Assembly: GCA_905214905.1 (NCBI GenBank)
Contig: CAJMNK010000025.1
Span: 1 to 26,288, forward strand
DNA from: an uncultured bacterium
Lineage (GTDB): Bacteria; Actinomycetota; Coriobacteriia; Coriobacteriales; Coriobacteriaceae
Length of the DNA stretch: 26,288 nucleotides
Direction: 5' to 3'
Every line of letters begins with the position of its first letter. Position 1 is the first letter of the stretch. The position numbers and the translations under genes were made by a program. The notes under the pieces were generated by a model. The model ran no database searches, was not told the origin of the DNA, and saw nothing but the letters and a program-made list of their open reading frames with translations. Of the stretch, positions 1-7,829 are shown piece after piece.

Positions 1-396
1 GGCCATGGCATTGCGTTTGCCGTGCTGGCACTTGTCGTCATCATTGCCATCGCGGTGTACCTGGTTCGTGCGCCTCAGCTCGCTCGTCTTGAGGTTGTGG
101 GCATGTCTATGGTTGCGGGCGGCGCCATCGGCAACGCGATCGACCGTCTGGCTTTTGGCTTCGTGACCGATTTTATTGCCACCACCTTCATCGACTTCCC
201 CGTCTTTAACGTGGCCGATATCAGCATTACGCTCGGCGTCGTGCTGGCGCTCATCGGTTATATGTTCTTGAGCCCTGCCGCCCGTGAGGTCGATGCGACC
301 GCCGAGCTCAACGCCCGTGACGAGGCCCGCGCCAAGCGCAAAGCCAAGCAGCGTGGGGAGCGTGCCCGCAAGATTCGCGAAAGGAATGAGCGTTAA
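1..396 (+). CDS. lspA: Lipoprotein signal peptidase (signal peptidase II), 3' part only
   Basis: Partial gene: the frame is open from base 1, so the N-terminus lies outside the window. LspA is the inner-membrane aspartyl protease that removes signal peptides from prolipoproteins after lipidation. Both catalytic motifs are visible: GNAIDR, with its Asp at 142-144, and FNVAD, with its Asp at 217-219. Hydrophobic helices flank them. After the last helix there is an unusually long, highly charged tail of about 35 residues, rich in Arg, Lys, Glu and Ala, which probably lies in the cytoplasm. The stop codon overlaps the start of the following pseudouridine synthase (TAATG). The lspA-rluD order is common in bacteria and supports the call. 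Confidence 0.95.
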   Translation, partial: GHGIAFAVLALVVIIAIAVYLVRAPQLARLEVVGMSMVAGGAIGNAIDRLAFGFVTDFIATTFIDFPVFNVADISITLGVVLALIGYMFLSPAAREVDATAELNARDEARAKRKAKQRGERARKIRERNER

Positions 397-1409
397 TGGC
401 CGACATCCATATTCTTGTTGCCGACGATGCTACTGGTCAGCGTCTCGATGCCTATCTGGGCGCCAACGATGGCTGCCCCACGCGCTCTGCCTGTGCGCAC
501 TTGATCGAGGGCGGTGCCGTTGCCGTCAACGGCGAGACCTGCCTATCAAAAAAATATGCTGTGCGCTCCGGCGACCGTATCTCGGTCGACTTACCCGAGC
601 CGCACGATCCGACCGACGTGATTCCCGAGGCCATTCCCCTTGATATCCGCTATGAGGACGACTACCTCATCGTGCTCTCCAAGCAGCGCGGCTTGGTGTG
701 CCATCCCGCCCACGGCCACGAGAGCGGAACCCTTGCGAATGCTCTGGTCTATCACTGCGGTATCGACCATCTGGGCACCGTGCAGGGTGAGGACCGCCCC
801 GGCATCGTGCATCGCCTGGATCGCGATACCTCGGGCCTTATGCTCGCGGCAAAAGACGACGACACCCAGCGCGCGCTTCAAAATCTCATCCGTACGCGTA
901 CGCTCGACCGCCGCTACATTACGCTCGTTCACGGGCACATTGCCATGGACGAGGGCACTATCAACACCGGTATTGCCCGATCGACGCGCGACCGCGTGAA
1001 GATGGCGGTTTCTGATGACCCCTTTGCGCGCCAGGCCATCACGACTTTCAAGGTGCTCGAGCGCTTTGATTCCACGCGTTTTGACGACGGCTACACGCTT
1101 GTCGAGTGTCACCTGTTTACCGGCCGCACGCATCAGATTCGCGTGCACATGCGTCATATCAACCACGCCTGCGTGGGCGATCCGCTCTACGGTAAGTGCG
1201 ATGCGCGTGCCGATCAGCGTCTGACCAGGCAGTTCCTTCATTCCTGGCGCGTGGCATTCGACCATCCCGTGACGGGGGAGCGCATCGAGTGCCGTGACGA
1301 GCTGCCGTGGGACCTTTCCGCGGTTCTGGATGATCTGGCCCCGCGTTCGCTCGGTCGCACTGACGCTGGCGATGACATCGTCCCGCAGCTCGGTCTGCTC
1401 GAAGCCTAG
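396..1409 (+). CDS. RluA/RluD-family 23S rRNA pseudouridine synthase
   Basis: A 337-residue protein that isomerises uridine to pseudouridine in RNA, most likely large-subunit rRNA. An S4 RNA-binding domain fills roughly residues 14-65. The catalytic domain follows, with the family signature HRLDRDTSGL at 139-148, in which Asp142 is the nucleophile. The sequence GRTHQIRVHM further on is the typical RluA/C/D motif. Length and domain order fit RluD. The ATG overlaps the lspA stop by one base, so the two genes are translationally coupled. The exact target uridine cannot be told from sequence, so no specific symbol is given. Confidence 0.94.
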   Translation: MADIHILVADDATGQRLDAYLGANDGCPTRSACAHLIEGGAVAVNGETCLSKKYAVRSGDRISVDLPEPHDPTDVIPEAIPLDIRYEDDYLIVLSKQRGLVCHPAHGHESGTLANALVYHCGIDHLGTVQGEDRPGIVHRLDRDTSGLMLAAKDDDTQRALQNLIRTRTLDRRYITLVHGHIAMDEGTINTGIARSTRDRVKMAVSDDPFARQAITTFKVLERFDSTRFDDGYTLVECHLFTGRTHQIRVHMRHINHACVGDPLYGKCDARADQRLTRQFLHSWRVAFDHPVTGERIECRDELPWDLSAVLDDLAPRSLGRTDAGDDIVPQLGLLEA

Positions 1410-1427
1410 CCCGTATTAGGTGGTTTC

Positions 1428-1456
1428 TTGAACTCGGTAAGCCTGCGGTAAGATAT
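1428..1456 (+). promoter_or_regulatory. Weak candidate promoter before the GT2 gene
   Basis: TTGAAC at 1428-1433 is followed by an AT-rich TAAGATAT stretch starting at 1449. The spacing is 15 bases to TAAGAT, which is short, so this is only tentative. It lies in the 82-base gap between the pseudouridine synthase and the glycosyltransferase. Confidence 0.25.
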
Positions 1457-1491
1457 ACGGTTGTTTACGTAACGCGTTGCTGGGAGCCTGC

Positions 1492-2787
1492 ATGCTCGCC
1501 TTTTTACAAACCAACACACCCATCGTGATCTTCAACCAGATTGTCGTCACGCTGCTCACGGCCTGCTTTCTGTACCAGGTGGTTTTCTTTGTCATTGGCG
1601 CTCTTCGTGGTGAGGTCGCGCCTCCTAAGGCCAAAAAACTCCACCGGTATGCCTTCTTTATTGCAGCGCATAACGAGGAGGCCGTGATCGCTAACCTCGT
1701 TCGCTCCATCAAGGATCAGGACTATCCGTCCGAGCTTATCGAGGTCTTCGTGGTCGCCGACGCCTGCACCGACAACACGGCGCAGCTCGCGCGCGAGGCG
1801 GGCGCCATCGTTTATGAGCGTAACGATCTAGCCCGCAAGGGTAAGAGCTGGGTCATGGACTTTGGTTTCGACCGCATCCTTAACGAGTATCCCGATACGT
1901 TTGAAGGTTACTTTATCTTCGATGCCGATAACGTCATCGCCCGCGATTACGTGTCCAAGATGAACGATGCCTTTGACCAGGGCTTCCATGTGGTCACGAG
2001 CTATCGCAACTCCAAGAACTTCGGCAGCTCGTGGATCTCGGCGGCTAATGCCACCTGGTATCTGCGAGAGGCGCGCTTTCTCAACAACGCACGCAACATC
2101 TGCAAGACGTCTTGCGCCGTCTCGGGTTCGGGCTACCTCATTTCCGCCAGTGTTATCGAGGGCATGCACGGTTGGCAGTTCCACACGCTGACCGAGGATA
2201 TTCAGTTCACCACGTTCTGCGCCATTCACGGCATTCGTATTGGCTATGCGCCGGCGGAGTTCTTTGACGAACAGCCCGTGACGTTTAAGGCGTCCTGGAA
2301 ACAGCGTATGCGTTGGACCAAGGGCTTCTACCAGGTGTTCTTTACCTACGGTAAGCATCTCGTCAAATCGACCTTCCGCTATCATCGCTTTGCCGCCTAC
2401 GACATGTTTATGACGATCGCTCCGGGTATGCTGCTATCGCTGATCTCGATGCTCGCCAATGCTACCTTCCTCATCGTGGGCGGGCTTTCGCACGGCTTCT
2501 TGGCCACCGAGGTCGAGATGCAGGCTTGTGCCGCCTCGCTCATTATGACCTTCGCGATGATGTACCAGACCTTCTTTATCCTGGCGCTACTCACGACCAT
2601 CTTTGAGTACAAGCATATTCACTGCGCGCAAAAGTGGCGTCTGGTGACCAACCTGTTTACCTTCCCGATCTTTATGTTCAGCTATATCCCCATTACGGTG
2701 GCTGCTCTGTTCCTGAAGGTCGACTGGGTGCCGACGCAGCACGCCGTAAGCGTTACCCTCGACGAGGTCATGCAAGGCGCCAAATAA
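1492..2787 (+). CDS. Membrane-bound family 2 glycosyltransferase (processive type)
   Basis: A 431-residue protein starting at the ATG at 1492, which has GGGAG six bases upstream; an in-frame TTG at 1477 is less likely. An N-terminal transmembrane helix (about 11-37) precedes a cytoplasmic GT-A domain, and three to four helices follow at the C-terminus (about 300-425). The motifs of processive, synthase-like GT2 enzymes are present in order: DAD at 144-146, TED at 234-236, and QRMRW at 271-275. These bind UDP-sugar and metal, supply the base, and hold the growing chain. The enzyme would polymerise or transfer a sugar at the membrane; the substrate cannot be told. No other polysaccharide genes flank it. 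A strong terminator follows, so it is probably transcribed alone or with the upstream genes. Confidence 0.9.
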   Translation: MLAFLQTNTPIVIFNQIVVTLLTACFLYQVVFFVIGALRGEVAPPKAKKLHRYAFFIAAHNEEAVIANLVRSIKDQDYPSELIEVFVVADACTDNTAQLAREAGAIVYERNDLARKGKSWVMDFGFDRILNEYPDTFEGYFIFDADNVIARDYVSKMNDAFDQGFHVVTSYRNSKNFGSSWISAANATWYLREARFLNNARNICKTSCAVSGSGYLISASVIEGMHGWQFHTLTEDIQFTTFCAIHGIRIGYAPAEFFDEQPVTFKASWKQRMRWTKGFYQVFFTYGKHLVKSTFRYHRFAAYDMFMTIAPGMLLSLISMLANATFLIVGGLSHGFLATEVEMQACAASLIMTFAMMYQTFFILALLTTIFEYKHIHCAQKWRLVTNLFTFPIFMFSYIPITVAALFLKVDWVPTQHAVSVTLDEVMQGAK

Positions 2788-2796
2788 CCACGATCT

Positions 2797-2835
2797 AAAC
2801 CACCACAAAGGAACAGCGCCTTTGTGGTGGTTTTT
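2797..2835 (+). terminator. Rho-independent terminator after the GT2 gene
   Basis: Perfect 15-bp stem (arms 2797-2811 and 2819-2833, left arm beginning AAACCACCACAAAG) with a 7-base loop. The right arm runs into five T (2831-2835). The symmetry means it could work in both directions. Confidence 0.93.
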
Positions 2836-2866
2836 GCGTTTGAGCTGCTGCCCAAGGAGGTGTTCG

Positions 2867-3289
2867 ATGGTCTATATCCCGTTTTGGATTTGCATCTTTG
2901 CCGGCGCGGCGATTGATGCCCGTGAGCGGCGTTTTCCCAATGAGCTTGCTGGCGCGTGTGCCGTGGCGGCGTTTGCAGGCGTTTGGCTCGACAGGGGCAT
3001 TAACACGGCGCTTGACCACGCCGGTCTTGCGGTCATCGTCTACCTTGCCCTTGTGCTTACTGAGTCGCTCTCGCGTCGTGCTCGTCACGCTCCCGGCATT
3101 GGCATGGGGGACGCCAAGGCGCTCTATGCCCTTTGTACCTTCGATCCCCTGGGTGGCATCGTTGCGTTTGCTGCCTCGCTCCTTGCCCTTGCTGTCACCT
3201 GTCTCATCGCAAAATCGCGCTCCTTGCCATTGCTGCCGTTTTTGGTGCCGATATTTGCCATAATCGAGGTTGTTGGTAGTACGTTGTAA
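2867..3289 (+). CDS. Minimal A24-family (prepilin-type) aspartyl membrane peptidase
   Basis: A 140-residue integral membrane protein. The ATG at 2867 has an excellent ribosome binding site, AAGGAGG at 2854-2860, six bases upstream; an earlier in-frame GTG at 2822 lies inside the terminator and is rejected. Both catalytic aspartates of A24 peptidases are visible: Asp17 in DARERRFPN and Asp82 in GMGDAK (the GxGD motif). About five hydrophobic helices are predicted by eye. The length fits the short TadV/CpaA-type form without the N-terminal methylase domain of PilD. Such enzymes cut the leader of type IV pilin-like proteins. No pilin, ATPase or secretin gene is near, so the substrate is unknown. 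Confidence 0.85.
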   Translation: MVYIPFWICIFAGAAIDARERRFPNELAGACAVAAFAGVWLDRGINTALDHAGLAVIVYLALVLTESLSRRARHAPGIGMGDAKALYALCTFDPLGGIVAFAASLLALAVTCLIAKSRSLPLLPFLVPIFAIIEVVGSTL

Positions 3290-3320
3290 CCGTTTGCGCG
3301 CCCTTTTTAAGGAGCATGCC

Positions 3321-4568
3321 ATGGCAATCAATCAACAGACAGCCGCCATCAAGGCTCGTATGGATCGCATTCCCGCGGCGTTGTCGCCCGAGCTGGTCGA
3401 GCGTATCGCCGTCGACCGCGCCTCGGGTGTCGTTAATCCCTATCGATGCGGTGACGGCCAGGTCATCCGACGTGTCGATCGGGCTGCAGACGAGGGCACG
3501 CTCATGCGTCCGGCCTTCATGCGCGATACCGAAAAGATTCTGCATCTGCCCGCATACTCCCGTTATGCAGGCAAAACGCAGGTCTTTAGCTTCCGTAGCA
3601 ATGATGACCTGTCGCGCCGCGGTCTGCACGTGCAGCTCGTCTCGCGCATTGCGCGCGATATCGGTCGCGCCCTGGGGCTCAATTGCGATCTGATCGAGGC
3701 GATTGGCTTAGGCCACGACTTGGGCCACACGCCTTTTGGCCATGCCGGTGAGCGATTCCTCAACGATATCTATCACAAGCGCACGGGTCGTTATTTTTTC
3801 CATAACGTGCAGTCGGTCCGCGTGCTCGACGCGCTGTACGGCCGCAACGTGTCGCTCCAGACGCTCGACGGCGTTCTGTGTCACAACGGCGAGTACGAGC
3901 GACGTGTGTTTGAGCTTTCGGACATGGGCTCTTTTGACCAGTTCGATCAGACGGTTGAGGATTGCATTGCCACGGGTTATAGCGCAATCGAGCACCTGCG
4001 CCCCATGACGCTCGAGGGCTGTGTGGTTCGCATCTCGGATATCCTTGCCTACGTGGGGCGCGATCGCCAAGACGCCATTGCGGCGGGTCTGCTGTCAACC
4101 GACGCCTTTGACGATGACCTGGGCGGAGCATACAACAGTTGGATTCTTACGCATGCCTCCATCGATATCGTCGAGCACAGCTATGGCAAGCCACGCATCG
4201 AGATGAGCGAGGACCTGTTTGAGGAAATCCGCCGAGCCAAGCGCGAGAACTACGAGAAGATTTATAGCAAGGGCGGCATCGAGGGCGACTCCGAATCGGA
4301 GCTGCGTGAGGCCTTCGAAAAGCTCTACGACCGTTGCCTGCGGGATATAAACGAAGGCAACGAGTCTTCGTATATCTTTAAACACCACATTTTGCGCATT
4401 GAGCAGCAGCTTTCCTACTACGATCGCACCTATGCCTGGCAGGACGATAAGGACCAGGCGGTCGTGGATTACATTGCAAGCATGACGGATGGCTATTTCT
4501 GCGAGCTTACGAGCAAGTTGTTTCCGGGATTGAAGTTTCCGCACCGTACCTATATTAACAAACGGTAG
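3321..4568 (+). CDS. HD-domain dGTP triphosphohydrolase-like protein
   Basis: A 415-residue soluble protein starting at the ATG at 3321, with AAGGAG at 3309-3314. It belongs to the dGTPase branch of the HD superfamily, which cleaves dNTPs to nucleoside and triphosphate. The metal-binding residues can be traced: His103 (in RGLHVQ), His132-Asp133 in GHDLGHTPFGHAGE, and Asp240 in VVRISDILAYVGRD. The second half is charged and helical. The first His sits in a non-standard LHVQ context instead of the usual THSLE, so activity on dGTP itself is likely but not certain. It lies 31 bases after the peptidase gene and just before rarA, a setting that suits nucleotide pool and replication upkeep. Confidence 0.85.
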   Translation: MAINQQTAAIKARMDRIPAALSPELVERIAVDRASGVVNPYRCGDGQVIRRVDRAADEGTLMRPAFMRDTEKILHLPAYSRYAGKTQVFSFRSNDDLSRRGLHVQLVSRIARDIGRALGLNCDLIEAIGLGHDLGHTPFGHAGERFLNDIYHKRTGRYFFHNVQSVRVLDALYGRNVSLQTLDGVLCHNGEYERRVFELSDMGSFDQFDQTVEDCIATGYSAIEHLRPMTLEGCVVRISDILAYVGRDRQDAIAAGLLSTDAFDDDLGGAYNSWILTHASIDIVEHSYGKPRIEMSEDLFEEIRRAKRENYEKIYSKGGIEGDSESELREAFEKLYDRCLRDINEGNESSYIFKHHILRIEQQLSYYDRTYAWQDDKDQAVVDYIASMTDGYFCELTSKLFPGLKFPHRTYINKR

Positions 4569-4583
4569 TTCGTATATATTCGG

Positions 4584-4589
4584 TATACT
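4584..4589 (+). promoter_or_regulatory. Possible -10 element upstream of rarA
   Basis: TATACT about 33 bases before the rarA start, in an AT-rich gap of 54 bases. No good -35 hexamer is seen at 16-18 bases, so the call is weak. Confidence 0.3.
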
Positions 4590-4622
4590 GTTCGTGGAAA
4601 ACGTTTTTGATTGACGCACGGG

Positions 4623-5978
4623 ATGGCTATGGACGACCTTTTTTCTGCTTCGACGCGCGAGCGTTCCTTTCAGAATGCGCCGCTTGCGGTGCGCATGCGG
4701 CCCAATTCGCTCGACGAGTATGTGGGCCAGCAAAAGGCCGTCGGTAAGGGCTCGTGGTTGCGTGCCGCGATTGAGCACGACGTGCTGTCGAGTGTGATCC
4801 TGTACGGGCCGGCCGGTACGGGCAAAACGACGCTGGCCCATATTATCGCCAACCATACCAAGAGCGAGTTTGTCGAGGTCAGTGCCGTGACGGGCACCGT
4901 AAAGGACTTGCGCCGCGTGATTGACGAGGCCAAGACGCGCCTGAATACCTACGACCGCCGCACCATTCTATTCATCGATGAGATTCACCGCTTCTCCAAG
5001 TCACAGCAGGATGCCCTGCTGCATGCAGTTGAGAACCGTACCGTCATTATGATTGGTGCTACGACGGAGAATCCGTACTTCGAGGTCAACTCGGCGTTGC
5101 TCTCGCGCGGTCGCGTGGTGGAGCTTGAACATCTTAAAGACGAGGATATCGCCACACTCATTGAGCGTGCGCTCGAGGCGCCGCAGGGTTTGAACGGCAA
5201 ATTCTACGCCGATGAGGATACGGTTAAGACCATCTGCACGCTGGCTGCGGGCGACGCTCGCTCGGCGCTCACGACGCTCGAGCTTGCGAGCGAGATTGCC
5301 GTCACGCGTCCCGATACCGAGGGAACGTCAGCGCCGGCGGCGGGGGAACGCTATCCCATTACCGTGGATGACGTGAAGATCGCCAATCCACGTCGTGGGT
5401 TTTCGTATGACAAAAACGGTGACATGCACTACGACATTATCAGTGCGTTTATTAAATCTATGCGCGGCAGCGATCCCGATGCCACGATCTATTGGCTCGC
5501 GCGCATGATCGATGCAGGGGAGGATCCCAAGTTTATCGTTCGCCGCATTATGATTCAGGCTTCCGAGGATGTTGGCAACGCCGACCCGCAGGCGCTTTTG
5601 GTGGCACATGCCGCATTTAAATCTGCCGAGGTCATTGGCTATCCCGAGTGTCGCATCAACCTGGCTCAGGCTGCGCTCTATGTGTGCCTGGCGCCTAAGT
5701 CCAACGCGTGCGAGGCCTCGATCGATGCGGCGCTGGCCGATATCCACAGCAGTGGTCTTCGTGAGGTGCCCAGCTACCTGCGCGATCGTCATCGCCCAGG
5801 CAGCGATGAATATGGCGTGTATAAGTATCCGCACGATTATCCCGAAGGCTGGGTCGATCAGCGCTATTTGCCCGAGGGGTTGGAGCGCGGCGCGTTCTGG
5901 CAGCCTGCCGGCCGCGGTTGGGAAGAGTGGCGTGTTGAGCAAAGCGAACGCGACCGTAGCGGTAATGCTCCGAAGTAA
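4623..5978 (+). CDS. rarA: Replication-associated recombination protein A (RarA/MgsA AAA+ ATPase)
   Basis: A 451-residue AAA+ ATPase of the clamp-loader clade that acts at stalled replication forks. Walker A is GPAGTGKTT at 62-70 and Walker B is LFIDE, ending at Asp119-Glu120. It is followed by IHRFSKSQQDALL, which is characteristic of RarA. The C-terminal half carries the family's tetramerisation region and the conserved end-block KYPHDYPEGW...QRYLPE. The length is usual for the family. The start is uncertain: ATG at 4623 or 4629, or TTG at 4611. None has a clear Shine-Dalgarno sequence; 4623 was chosen as a compromise. The gene follows the dGTPase-like gene by 54 bases. Confidence 0.95.
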   Translation: MAMDDLFSASTRERSFQNAPLAVRMRPNSLDEYVGQQKAVGKGSWLRAAIEHDVLSSVILYGPAGTGKTTLAHIIANHTKSEFVEVSAVTGTVKDLRRVIDEAKTRLNTYDRRTILFIDEIHRFSKSQQDALLHAVENRTVIMIGATTENPYFEVNSALLSRGRVVELEHLKDEDIATLIERALEAPQGLNGKFYADEDTVKTICTLAAGDARSALTTLELASEIAVTRPDTEGTSAPAAGERYPITVDDVKIANPRRGFSYDKNGDMHYDIISAFIKSMRGSDPDATIYWLARMIDAGEDPKFIVRRIMIQASEDVGNADPQALLVAHAAFKSAEVIGYPECRINLAQAALYVCLAPKSNACEASIDAALADIHSSGLREVPSYLRDRHRPGSDEYGVYKYPHDYPEGWVDQRYLPEGLERGAFWQPAGRGWEEWRVEQSERDRSGNAPK

Positions 5979-6009
5979 CTGCTGATTATTTTGTCCCAGG
6001 ATCTCACGC

Positions 6010-6040
6010 TTGGCATGTTCGGTCCCCTTTGGGGTACCAT
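6010..6040 (+). promoter_or_regulatory. Candidate promoter of the sigma-factor operon
   Basis: TTGGCA at 6010-6015 and TACCAT at 6035-6040, with a long 19-base spacer, about 40 bases before the first gene of the operon. The -10 matches the loose TANNNT pattern only. It could instead be recognised by the alternative sigma factor encoded downstream; that was not testable here. Confidence 0.3.
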
Positions 6041-6078
6041 GAACAGCGTCTGTATTTCGATTCCTTTGGGAGGCTTGT

Positions 6079-6666
6079 ATGAGTCCCATTCAAATCGCCC
6101 TGCTGTTGCTCGCCGTTGCCGGCGTGTGGGCTGTTGTCGAGCTCGCGCTCACGCTGCGCAAGACCCGCACCGTCGTTGATTCGCTCGACAAGACGGTGAG
6201 TGACCTTAACAATACGCTCGCCGAGGCACAGCCTGTGGTGGCAAAGCTCGACGGCGCTGTCGATGAGCTCACCCCCGCGCTGGCACAGGTTGAGCCGCTC
6301 CTCAAGTCGAGCAAGACTGCCGTTGATGCTCTGACGTCTAACCTCGTTGAGGTTGAGGCGGTCGTTCGCGACATCTCCGAGGTCACGGGCAGCGTGGCCG
6401 AGGCCAGCAATGCCGTATCGAGCGTGACTGATTCTGCTGCTGGCGCCGTGCAGAAGCTCTTCAATAAGGTGAAGGCTCCTGCAGCCGACGCCGATCGCAA
6501 GCTCGCCGCTGCCGCCGCCGAGGCCGAGCAGCCTACTGAGCGCGTTCTGATTGGCGATGACGATGCCGCTGCTGACGACGATGATGTTCAGAAGCCCGCT
6601 GCTAAGCCTGCTCAGTATTACACTTATACGCCTGCCGAGACCTCCGAGGAGTCCTGCGATGAGTAG
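6079..6666 (+). CDS. DUF948/YtxG-like membrane-anchored coiled-coil protein
   Basis: A 195-residue protein with one N-terminal transmembrane helix (about 4-24). A long heptad-rich region (about 28-130) follows, full of Val, Leu, Ala, Asp and Ser, then a low-complexity Ala/Asp/Lys/Pro tail. This layout matches the DUF948 family, which includes Bacillus YtxG, a general-stress protein. No enzymatic motif is present, so a structural or scaffolding role at the membrane is likely. The ATG has GGGAGG at 6068-6073. The gene's last codons overlap the next start (ATG at 6659), so it is translationally coupled to the RsbW-like gene and to the sigma factor beyond. Confidence 0.75.
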   Translation: MSPIQIALLLLAVAGVWAVVELALTLRKTRTVVDSLDKTVSDLNNTLAEAQPVVAKLDGAVDELTPALAQVEPLLKSSKTAVDALTSNLVEVEAVVRDISEVTGSVAEASNAVSSVTDSAAGAVQKLFNKVKAPAADADRKLAAAAAEAEQPTERVLIGDDDAAADDDDVQKPAAKPAQYYTYTPAETSEESCDE

Positions 6667-7036
6667 CGAAGCAACCTGCCCCATTACGCTGAGCGTTGCC
6701 GGTGATCCGCGTCTCGCGCGCTTGGTGCGCATGACGGCCGCCAACGTCGGCGCCCTGTGCTCTATGTCCGTTGATCGCATCGAGGACATTCGTATGGCTG
6801 CCGAAGAAGCCTTCATCTTTGGCTGCACGGCTGTTGATTCCGACGATATCTCGATCAAATTCGATGTCGACGAATCGCATGTGGGCATGACCTTTACCTT
6901 TGGCGACCAGGCGACTGTCGATGAGGATGACCAGGCTGCCGTGTATGCCGAGCTCATTTTGGCGAGCGTGTGTGACTCTTACGAAAAGACTACAGCGCCC
7001 CTAACGCTTTCCCTCGACCTCAAGGCGGATATCTAA
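6659..7036 (+). CDS. RsbW-like anti-sigma/HATPase-fold protein, degenerate
   Basis: A 125-residue protein starting at the ATG at 6659, inside the end of the previous gene, with GAGGA upstream. Position directly before a SigB/F-type factor, and size, match the serine-kinase anti-sigma factors RsbW/SpoIIAB. The segment DIRMAAEEAFIFG (43-55) aligns with the N-box of that family (typically S-E-A-V-T-N-A). Glu50 is kept, but the Mg-binding Asn is replaced by Phe54. The later G1 (DxGxG) and G2 Gly-rich boxes are not recognisable. It could still bind the sigma factor without being an active kinase. Family assignment rests on weak similarity plus context. Confidence 0.65.
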   Translation: MSSEATCPITLSVAGDPRLARLVRMTAANVGALCSMSVDRIEDIRMAAEEAFIFGCTAVDSDDISIKFDVDESHVGMTFTFGDQATVDEDDQAAVYAELILASVCDSYEKTTAPLTLSLDLKADI

Positions 7037-7037
7037 T

Positions 7038-7829
7038 ATGACCGAACGTTCCCGGAGCGGCAAGACCGCTTGGGACAAGGAGAAAACCCGCGAGCTGTTT
7101 CGTCGTTATAAGGAGACCGGTGATCCGGATGCTCGCGAGCAGCTCGTCATGTCCCATATGAACCTGGTAAGGTTTCTTGCCAACAAATTTAAAAACCGCG
7201 GTGAGCCGCTCGATGACCTTTTGCAGGTCGGCTATCTGGGCTTGCTCAAGGCTATCGACCGCTTTGACCCTGAACGCGGACTTGAGTTCACGACGTTTGC
7301 CACGCCCACCATCCTGGGCGAGATTAAGCGCCACTTCCGCGACAAGGGCTGGAGCGTGCGCGTGCCCCGACGTTTGCAGGAGCTCTCGGCCAAGGTCAAC
7401 CAGGCTACCGATAAGCTCACCAACGAGCTACAGCGTTCGCCCAAGGTTGAGGAAATCGCCGAATACCTCGACGTGACTGTCGACGAGGTGCTCGAAGCCA
7501 TGGAATCGTCCTCGGCCTACACCTCGGTGCCCATCGAGGCTCCTGGCGCGTCCGATTCCGACGATGCGCCTTCGATTCTTGACCGCTATGCCGACGAGGA
7601 CAATGAGCTCGACTTTACCGATGACCGCCTGGTAATCGAGGAAGCCATCCGCGATTTCTCGCCTCGCGAGCGCGAGGTTATCGAGTTGCGCTTCGTAAAG
7701 GGCATGACCCAGATCGAGATCGCCAAGAAGCTGGGCATCTCGCAGGTGCAGGTCTCGCGCCTGCTGCGCCGTACCCTTAAGAAGATTCAAGATAAGATCG
7801 ACCCCGACGGAGTGATGATTCGTTCATGA
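7038..7829 (+). CDS. RNA polymerase sigma factor of the SigB/SigF/SigG family
   Basis: A 263-residue alternative sigma-70 factor of group 3. Region 2 lies at about 36-105 and includes NLVRFLANKF, DDLLQVGYLGLLKAIDRFDP and FATPTILGEIKRHFRDKGW, the last being a hallmark of the SigB/F/G group. Region 3 is at about 112-190 and contains an acidic linker. Region 4, with its helix-turn-helix (SPREREVIELRF, then TQIEIAKKLGISQVQVSRLLRR), is at about 207-258. It would direct RNA polymerase to stress or developmental promoters. It begins one base after the RsbW-like gene and overlaps the AI-2E transporter gene by four bases (ATGA). No anti-anti-sigma (STAS) gene is in the window. Confidence 0.95.
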   Translation: MTERSRSGKTAWDKEKTRELFRRYKETGDPDAREQLVMSHMNLVRFLANKFKNRGEPLDDLLQVGYLGLLKAIDRFDPERGLEFTTFATPTILGEIKRHFRDKGWSVRVPRRLQELSAKVNQATDKLTNELQRSPKVEEIAEYLDVTVDEVLEAMESSSAYTSVPIEAPGASDSDDAPSILDRYADEDNELDFTDDRLVIEEAIRDFSPREREVIELRFVKGMTQIEIAKKLGISQVQVSRLLRRTLKKIQDKIDPDGVMIRS

